Source: Pseudonocardia sp. CNS-004 (GTDB lineage: Bacteria > Actinomycetota > Actinomycetes > Mycobacteriales > Pseudonocardiaceae). From it: a stretch of DNA of 64,000 nt. The notes below the pieces were generated by a model, which worked only from the letters and a program-made list of their open reading frames with translations, was not told the DNA's origin and did not search any database. The position numbers were made by a program, and so were the translations under genes. Location of the stretch: positions 124,001-188,000 of the forward strand of contig MKJV01000090.1 in assembly GCA_001942185.1 (NCBI GenBank), in the 5' to 3' direction. Below, piece after piece: positions 58,326 through 64,000 of the stretch. Within the stretch, counting starts at the first letter, position 1; every line of letters starts with the position of its first letter.

Positions 58326-58978
58326 TCAGGGTTCGACGAGCCCTGCCCGGATGGCGTAGCGGGTGAGGTCGAGCCGGTCGCGCATGCCGAGCTTCTGCAG
58401 GATGTTGGCCCGGTGCCGGTCGACGGTCTTCGCACTGATCCCCAGTGTCTCGGCGATCTCCCGTGACGAGTGGCTCTCGGCGATCAGTTTCACGATCTCC
58501 TCCTCCCGCGGGGTCAGGATCCGGTCCGGCAGCCGGGCGCGCGGCGGGTGCGCTGCAGGTAGTCGCGGATCAGTGCGGTGACCGCGCCCGGGTAGAGGAA
58601 CGGCTCCCCCCGCATCGACGCGCGGCAGGCCTCGATCAGGTCCCGGTCGGCGACCGACTTGAGGACGTAGCCGGACGCACCCGCCTTGAGGGACTCGAAG
58701 AAGTACTGCTCGTTGTCGTACATCGAGAGCATCAGGATGTGGATCCGCGGCGCCCGCTGCGAGATCTCGCGGGCCGCCTGGATGCCGGTCAGCCGAGGCA
58801 TGGCGATGTCGAGGATCGCGAGGTCGACCTCGTCCGCGCCCGCGGCGTCGACGGCCTCGGCGCCGTCGGCGGCCTCCGCGACGACGACCAGGTCGGGCTC
58901 CGCGTCCAGAATGAGCCGCAGGCCCTGGCGGACCAGCGCGTGGTCGTCGGCCAGCAGGATCCGGGTCGGGGCGGTCAT
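58326..58978 (-). CDS. NarL/LuxR-family response regulator (frameshifted)
   Basis: About 217 residues. Receiver domain: ILLADDHALVRQGLRLIL, phosphoacceptor Asp in LAILDIAMPRLTG, and a Lys in SGYVLKSVADRDL. A missing base near 58,530 leads into the DNA-binding domain LTPREEEIVKLIAESHSSREIAETLGISAKTVDRHRANILQKLG, typical of LuxR/NarL. ATG 58,978 overlaps the kinase stop (ATGA), so the pair is coupled. Convergent with the ROK gene. Confidence 0.92.
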
Positions 58979-59982
58979 GCGACCCTCGCGGGCAGCGGGA
59001 CGGTCAGCCGCACCTCGGTGCCGCGCCCGGGCGCGGACGTGATGCCCAGGTCCGCGCCGATGAGCAGCGCGCGTTCCCGCATCCCGCGGATCCCGGCACC
59101 TTCGTGCACCACCCCGCCACTCCCGTCATCGGAGATCACCAGTGTGACCGAGCCCGGCGACGCGTCGAGCGTCAGCTCCACCCGGCCCGCCCCGGCATGC
59201 CGTGCCACGTTCGTCAGGCCTTCCTGCGCGATCCGGTAGAGGACCAGCTCGACGTCGGGGGCGAGCTCCGGGAGGCCACGCGAGGGGCTGCGTGTCACGG
59301 GCACCCCGGCGGTCTCGGTGAACTCGGCGACCAGCGCGCTCAGCGCGCTCTGCAACCCCAGGTCCTCGAGCACCCCGGGACGCAGCCTCCGCGCGACCTG
59401 GCGCACCTCGTCGAGGCTCGAGCGCACGGTCTCCTGCACCCCGCGCAGCTCGGCGCGCAGGTCGTCGGGCGCGCGGTCGGCCACCCGCTTGAGCGCCAGC
59501 AGCACGGCGGTGAGGCTCTGCCCGATCTCGTCGTGCAGCTCCCGTGCGATCCGCTGCCGCTCCCCCTCCTGCGCGGCGAGCGCGTGGGCGCTGCTCGCGG
59601 TGCGCTCCGCCTCCAGCCGGTCGATCATCGCGTTGAACGTGCCGATCAGCCGGGTCAGGTCGCCGTTGCCGCGCTCGGCGAGCCGGTCGGTCGGCCGCAG
59701 CAGGTCGACCCGCGCCATCACCCGGGTGAGGGCGTCGATGGGTGCCAGGCTCCTGCGCAGCAGCAGCGCATTGGCGGCGAGGATCACCGCGAGACCGACC
59801 GTCAGCACCGGGATCTCGGCGAGCCGTACCCGCGACGACACCGTGGCGGGCGAGAGCGCCAGCACCAGCGTGCCGACGGTGAAGACGAGACCGTTGATCA
59901 GCACGATGCGCCGGAACAGGGACAGGGCCGGTCGCTCGGCCCCCGCGCTCGCGCCGGGCGCAGGCCCGGTTCGCTGGCTCAT
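58975..59982 (-). CDS. Two-component sensor histidine kinase (NarL-partner, HisKA_3 type)
   Basis: 335 residues from ATG 59,982. Two membrane segments (RRIVLINGLVFTVGTLVLAL and LAEIPVLTVGLAVILAANAL) bracket a very short outer loop, then a HAMP-like region with RSLAPIDALTRVMARVDLL. Dimerisation/phosphoacceptor site RIARELHDEIGQSLTAVL, then an HATPase with LYRIAQEGLTNVARHAGA and DDGSGG. The tiny sensor loop suggests membrane or cytoplasmic sensing. Coupled to the response regulator. Target genes unknown. Intact frame. Confidence 0.92.
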   Translation of the reverse strand: MSQRTGPAPGASAGAERPALSLFRRIVLINGLVFTVGTLVLALSPATVSSRVRLAEIPVLTVGLAVILAANALLLRRSLAPIDALTRVMARVDLLRPTDRLAERGNGDLTRLIGTFNAMIDRLEAERTASSAHALAAQEGERQRIARELHDEIGQSLTAVLLALKRVADRAPDDLRAELRGVQETVRSSLDEVRQVARRLRPGVLEDLGLQSALSALVAEFTETAGVPVTRSPSRGLPELAPDVELVLYRIAQEGLTNVARHAGAGRVELTLDASPGSVTLVISDDGSGGVVHEGAGIRGMRERALLIGADLGITSAPGRGTEVRLTVPLPARVA

Positions 59983-60162
59983 GCCGCCCAGCCTCGCCGG
60001 TAGCACCGTGCCACGTCCATCCGTGTCAACCCCCTGGCCCCGGCCCGAACCTGCATAGCCGACCCCCCGGGATGTGGGTGTCGGACCCGATGGTGTGCGA
60101 CGAGCCCGCTGCGAAGACTCACAGGTCCCGGCGGACGAGACACGAGTGGGCGGGTGGTGGCC

Positions 60163-60792
60163 ATGCGACAGGACAGCACCGCCTCCCGGATCGCTCCGAC
60201 GGGGATCGACCCCACGGGGATCGGCACCGCACCGCACATCCCCGTGACCGCCACGCAGGCCGTGGCGTTGGCGACCGCGCTCGGGCTCCTCCTGCTGGCG
60301 TGCTGCTTCGTGCGCACCGTCGACCCGGACGAACGGATGGTCGTCACCCGCGGCGGGCGGGGGTCGCGGCTGCGCGGCCCGGGTGTGGTCGCCGTCGTGC
60401 CCGGCCTCGACCGCTGGGTGCGCGTGCCGCTCACCGTGCGCTGGTTCGAGATCGCCTGGCTCGACGCCACCACGCGGGACGCGGTCCGCGTGGTCCTCAC
60501 CGCAGCCGCGACGGGCACCGTGCGCGACCCGCTCCGCTACGTCACGGTGAGCCGACCCGATCCGGCCGTCGAGTGGGTGCTCGAGGCCGAGCTGCGCCGC
60601 TGTGTCGCGGAACGTGACCTCGCGGAGCTGGCCACGCTGCCGGTCACCGGCTTTCCCGATCTCGCGGCGACCGTCTCGGGGCGCACCGCGACCTGGGGGA
60701 TCGAGATCAGCGACGTGCAGGTCGGCCGGATCGACGTGCGCGTCGACCCCGGCCTCGTCCGTTGGGCGAACACCCCGGCCGCGCGCAGGTGA
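60163..60792 (+). CDS. SPFH/band-7 domain membrane protein, short
   Basis: About 209 residues from ATG 60,163; GTG 60,154 is in frame. One hydrophobic segment (AVALATALGLLLLACCFV) then a stomatin-like domain: DPDERMVVTRGGRGSRLRGPGVVAVVPGLDRWVRVPL, WVLEAELRRCVAERDLAEL, WGIEISDVQVGRIDV. It is shorter than usual, ending soon after the SPFH core. Divergent from the two-component genes and upstream of KhtT-like, CBS and transporter genes in the same direction. Confidence 0.85.
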   Translation: MRQDSTASRIAPTGIDPTGIGTAPHIPVTATQAVALATALGLLLLACCFVRTVDPDERMVVTRGGRGSRLRGPGVVAVVPGLDRWVRVPLTVRWFEIAWLDATTRDAVRVVLTAAATGTVRDPLRYVTVSRPDPAVEWVLEAELRRCVAERDLAELATLPVTGFPDLAATVSGRTATWGIEISDVQVGRIDVRVDPGLVRWANTPAARR

Positions 60793-60847
60793 TCGCGGTG
60801 CCCCCGCCCGGCCTCCCATCACGCCGACGAAGGACACGAGCCATCCC

Positions 60848-61144
60848 GTGGACATCACGCGCAACACCATCCCCGGTGTCGGACACTCCTACGACTGCAC
60901 GAACCGCGCCGGGCAGCGGTTCGGTGTCCTCGTCGAGCACACCGGGCGTCGGCTGCTCTTCGTCCACGGGCGCGGGGGCGGCCTCGACGACGGGGTACCG
61001 GAGCGGATCGTCCTCGATCCGGACGAGGCCGACGAGCTCGCCGACCTGCTGCACCAGCGCTCCGTCGCCGACCGGCTCGCGGAGCTCGAGCGGCAGGTTG
61101 CCGGGTTGGCGCGCGGTCCGGCGAACCGGCGTACCGACGCGTAA
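60848..61144 (+). CDS. KhtT-like cation antiporter regulatory domain protein (N-terminal domain only)
   Basis: 98 residues from GTG 60,848 (GAAGGA upstream). N-terminal VDITRNTIPGVGHSYDCTNRAGQRFGVLVEHTGRRLLFV resembles the N-terminal domain of cation:proton antiporter regulatory subunits (KhtT). The usual C-terminal TrkA_C/RCK nucleotide-binding domain is absent: the protein ends after a short helical tail (LLHQRSVADRLAELERQVAGL). No antiporter gene adjoins it, so its partner is unknown. Confidence 0.72.
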   Translation: MDITRNTIPGVGHSYDCTNRAGQRFGVLVEHTGRRLLFVHGRGGGLDDGVPERIVLDPDEADELADLLHQRSVADRLAELERQVAGLARGPANRRTDA

Positions 61145-61188
61145 TGTGCCGAGCGGCGCATTCTCGGCGCACCCGGGGGGACGGTGTC

Positions 61189-61646
61189 ATGAGGGCACGC
61201 GAACTCGCAGTACAGGTGCCGACGGTGAGCGCGCAGGACCCTGTCGCGGACGCGGTGCGCGTGATGGCGCGCGCCCACCTGCCCGGCCTGATCGTGGTCG
61301 ACGCGGACGCCCGTCCCTACATGGTGCTGCCCGGCACCCAGGTTCTCCTGCTGACCGTGCCGCGGGCCCATCGGGAGGGTCAGGCGCTGGCCCGCACGAT
61401 CGACGAGCAGCACGCGGACGCGTTCTGGCACGAGCTGGACACCTGTCGGTCGGGGACTGCCTGCCGTACAGCCTCGCCCGGCCCGCGATCGTGCGCGAGG
61501 ACGCCACGCTCCTGGAGATCGCGGCGCTCATGGGCCGCATGCGCAGCCCGCTCGTCGCGGTGGTCGACGACACCGGGAGGCTCGTCGGCGGGATCACGCT
61601 CGACCGGGTGCTCGGCCGGCTCACCGCGGACGGCCCGCCCGGCTGA
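61189..61646 (+). CDS. CBS-domain protein (frameshifted)
   Basis: About 153 residues. First CBS motif MRARELAVQVPTVSAQDPVADAVRVM with LPGLIVVDADARPYMVLPGTQVL; second, after a missing base near 61,450, SVGDCLPYSLARPAIVREDATLLEIAALMGRMRSPLVAVVDDTGRLVGGITLDRVLG. The paired CBS domains form a nucleotide-sensing module. It precedes the permease gene by 34 bp, most of which is a hairpin. It probably gates or regulates that permease in response to adenine nucleotides. Confidence 0.85.
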
Positions 61647-61656
61647 AGCCGGCGTG

Positions 61657-61680
61657 CGGCGCCGCCCCGAGGCGGCGCCG
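61657..61680 (+). promoter_or_regulatory. Perfect hairpin abutting the permease start codon
   Basis: CGGCGCCGCC, loop ccga, GGCGGCGCCG: a 10-bp all-GC stem with a tetraloop. It begins 10 bases after the CBS gene's stop and ends at the base before the permease ATG. It occupies the place of the ribosome site and has no U-run. It would either end the CBS transcript or mask translation of the permease. Confidence 0.7.
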
Positions 61681-62964
61681 ATGACGGCCGCCGCAGCAAT
61701 CGCGATCTTCGTCGCGGCTTCTACTACATCGCCACCGAGAAGATCGACAAGGTCAAGGCGGTGCTTCTCGCCGCCGGGGCGATGACCGTGCTCGGCCTCA
61801 CGCCGGGCACGGAGGTGTTCTTCTCCGAGCACGAGGGTATCGACTGGAACGTCATCTTCCTGCTGCTCGGGATGATGATCATGGTGGGGGTCATCAAACA
61901 GACCGGTGTGTTCGACTTCCTCGCGATCTGGGCCGCGAAGCGCTCCCGGGGGCACCCGTACCGGCTGATGGTGATGCTGATGGCCATCACGGCCATCGCG
62001 TCACCGCTGCTGGACAACGTCACGATCGTCCTGCTGGTGGCACCGGTGACGGTCGTGATCTGCAACCGCCTGGACATCCCCGCGCAGCCCTACCTCATCG
62101 CGGAGATCCTCGCCTCCAACATCGGCGGCGCCGCGACCCTGGTCGGCGACCCGCCCAACATCATCATCGGCAGCCGGGCCGGGCTGACGTTCAACGACTT
62201 CCTCGTGCACATGACCCCGATCGTGGCGATCATCTTCGCCGCGTTCGTGCTCCTCACGAAGGTGCTGTTCCGCAGGTCCTTCCGGTACAACCCGGACCGG
62301 GTCGCGAGGTGATGGCGTTGCAGGAGCGGCGCGCCATCACCGACCTCCGGCTGCTGGTCCGCTGCCTCGTGGTGCTCGGGGTGGTGGTCCTCGGGTTCGC
62401 CCTGCACACCGTGCTGCACCTCGAACCGTCGCTCGTGGCGCTCGTCGGAGCCGGGATGATGCTCCTGGTGTCGCGCGCCGACACCTACGACACGATGCGC
62501 GAGGTGGAGTGGCCCACGCTCGTGTTCTTCTTGGGCCTGTTCGTGATGGTCTCCGGACTGCTGCACACCGGGGTGATCCACGCGATCGGCGAGTACATCA
62601 TCGCCACGGTCGGCGACAACTGGCTCGGGGCGGCCACCGCGCTGCTCTTCGGCTCGGCGGTGCTGGGCGCGTTCTTCGACAACATCCCCTACGCGGCGAC
62701 GATGGCCCCCATCGTGGAGGGCCTCGTGGCGAGGTGCCCGACCCCGCCACCGGCCAGGCCCTCTGGTGGGCGTTCGCCCTCGGCGCCGACTTCGGCGGCA
62801 ACGGCACGGCCGTCGCGGCGAGCGCGAACGTCGTCACCATCGGCATCGCCGCACGCATGGGCCACCCCATCTCGTTCTGGCAGTTCACGCGCTACGGCAT
62901 CGTCGTCACGCTGCTGAGCACCGCGATGGCCTGGCTCTACGTCTGGCTGCGCTACTTCAGCTGA
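61681..62964 (+). CDS. SLC13/ArsB-type ion transporter (frameshifted)
   Basis: About 428 residues after restoring three missing bases near 61,715, 62,310 and 62,735. About 10-12 membrane segments: DWNVIFLLLGMMIMVGVIKQTG and VEWPTLVFFLGLFVMVSGLLHTG are the two halves' paired helices; SPLLDNVTIVLLVAPV, ASNIGGAATLVGDPPNIIIG and DFGGNGTAVAASANVV are the ion-binding repeats of the ArsB/NhaD/CitMHS group. The substrate (arsenite, sodium/proton, or carboxylate) cannot be fixed from sequence. ATG 61,681 directly follows a strong hairpin. Confidence 0.88.
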
Positions 62965-64000
62965 TCCCTCCGCCGGCCGACGCCGCACCGGCAGCCGGCG
63001 TACGCCGTAGGCGATCCGGTCGAACGGGCGCAGCCCGTCGTGCGGCTCCCCCGGGTCGCGCTCGACGGCGAGCCGCGGAAAGCGGCCGAGCAGCTCCTCG
63101 ACGGCGATCCGGGCCTCGAGGCGCGCCAGCGGGGCGCCGAGGCAGAAGTGGATGCCGTGCCCGAAGGAGAGCTGGTCGGGGCCGCGGACGCCGCGGTCGA
63201 GGTCGACCCGGTCGGGGTGGGTGTGGGCGCGTGGGTCGCGGTTGGCCGACAGCACCCACAGCGTCACGACCGCGTCGGCGGGGATCTCGGTGCCGGCGAG
63301 GACGGACGCGCGGGTGGTCATGCGGCCGACCTGGGCGAACGGCGGACGCAGCCGCAGGACCTCCTCGATCAGCGCCGGGATCAGGCCCGGCTCGGCACGC
63401 AGCCGGGACCAGAGCCCCGGCTGCCCGTCGAGGGTGCGGACGATGCTGCCGAGCAGCGCGGTGGTGGTGATGTGCCCGGCGAGCAGCAGGCTCAACGAGA
63501 AGTTGGCGGCCTCGACCTCGGTGAGGGCGCGCCCGTCGACCCGCGCGGCGACCAGCGCGGAGATCAGGTCCTCCCCCGGCGCGTCCGCGCGGGCGCGGAC
63601 CTGGTCGTGGAAGTAGGCCCCGACCGGCGTGAAGATCTCGACCATGCGGGCGCCGAGGTCGGGGTCTGCCGGGTCGGCGATCTGGACGTCGAACAGGGCG
63701 TCCGTCCACGCCCGGAACCTCGCGTGGTCGGAGGCGGGGAGGCCGAGCAGCTCGGAGATCACGGTGACCGGGAGCGGGAAGGCCAGCGCGTCGACGAGGT
63801 CGAAGCGTTCGCCGGTGCGGTCGAGCAGCTCGCGGGCGATCTCCCGGATGCGGGTCTCGAGCGCCGCGACGGTGCGCGGGGTGAACGCCGCGCTCACCGT
63901 CCTGCGCAGCGCGTGGTGCTCGGGTGGGTCGATCTGCGTGAGCATCCCCGGGGTGGCGGCCCCACCGACGGCCCGGTTGATGTTCGAGGAGAAGGTCGTG
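62957..64000 (-). CDS. Cytochrome P450, N-terminus outside window
   Basis: Bacterial class I P450, about 345 residues visible and open at base 64,000. Seen: DPPEHHALRRTVSAAFTPR, the I-helix LLLAGHITTTALLG (oxygen-binding AGH-TT variant), K-helix EEVLRLRPP, and the haem site FGHGIHFCLGAPLARLEA with the Cys ligand. As read, the frame runs past 62,957 to 62,689, overlapping the permease. One missing base near 63,000 would end it at 62,957. No ferredoxin gene is visible. Convergent with the permease gene. Confidence 0.93.
   Translation of the reverse strand, partial: HDLLLEHQPGRRWGRHPGDAHADRPTRAPRAAQDGERGVHPAHRRGARDPHPGDRPRAARPHRRTLRPRRRAGLPAPGHRDLRAARPPRLRPREVPGVDGRPVRRPDRRPGRPRPRRPHGRDLHAGRGLLPRPGPRPRGRAGGGPDLRAGRRAGRRARPHRGRGRQLLVEPAARRAHHHHRAARQHRPHPRRAAGALVPAACRAGPDPGADRGGPAAASAVRPGRPHDHPRVRPRRHRDPRRRGRDAVGAVGQPRPTRPHPPRPGRPRPRRPRPRPALLRARHPLLPRRPAGAPRGPDRRRGAARPLSAARRRARPGGAARRAAPVRPDRLRRTPAAGAASAGGGIS

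Noticed and set aside
62309..62917. Separate second permease gene starting at 62,309
   Set aside because: The two parts are the two halves of one SLC13/ArsB-type transporter. The TGATG junction fits one missing base inside the inter-half loop.

Overview
The window is very GC-rich (third codon positions almost all G or C), has densely packed genes with ATGA/GTGA overlaps, GTG and TTG starts, and DtxR/IdeR-type iron boxes. This points to an actinomycete, most likely of the Pseudonocardia group; the genus is an inference. No rRNA, tRNA, CRISPR array or insertion sequence is visible.

Region 1 (1-25,740) is an iron-regulated hydroxamate siderophore locus. A leftward operon runs from an iron box at 24,601: ornithine N5-hydroxylase, two half-size ABC transporter subunits with complementary defects, then a giant NRPS. 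The NRPS has five visible modules (A-T-E, three C-A-T-E, then C-A) and continues past position 1. Specificity residues read from the A domains are DINYWGGIGK, an unassigned code, DMENLGLINK, DFWNVGMVHK and DMENLGLINK. From memory these match coelichelin-type formyl-hydroxyornithine, hydroxyornithine, threonine and hydroxyornithine. A divergent ferric-siderophore-binding lipoprotein has its own iron box. Two copies of a small palindromic element sit in frame inside the NRPS.

Region 2 (25,741-43,140) is catabolic and transport DNA: a 57-bp repeat pair, a five-gene Opp/Dpp-type operon diverging from an M20 carbamoylase-type amidohydrolase, and an operon joining a NifU-C-like protein, a UGSC-family protein with Cys in place of selenocysteine, and a TctC-A-B transporter. 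Divergent from that operon are a luciferase-like oxidoreductase and a luciferase-like/FAD-oxidase fusion, followed by LysR and SnoaL-like genes.

Region 3 (43,139-50,314) holds msrA, a sulfonate/nitrate-type ABC system with two permeases and a small anchored protein, a four-helix membrane protein and katG.

Region 4 (50,422-58,254) is a ROK-controlled, tightly overlapping seven-gene operon. It encodes a sugar-type ABC importer (binding protein and two permeases, no ATPase), a Tm-1-like ATP-binding protein, a TIM-barrel protein of the kind fused to Tm-1 in plants, an EthD protein and a Gfo/Idh dehydrogenase. It looks like an uncharacterised catabolic pathway and is one of the two best candidates here for a new system; the UGSC/NifU/Tct operon is the other.

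Region 5 (58,326-64,000) holds a two-component system, an SPFH protein, a KhtT-like fragment, a CBS protein, an SLC13/ArsB-type permease behind a strong hairpin, and the C-terminal part of a cytochrome P450.

About 38 genes or gene segments need a one-base correction to restore a conserved reading frame, almost always by adding one base. This is spread over unrelated genes, so I treat it as consensus sequencing error rather than gene decay and annotate these genes as single CDSs.
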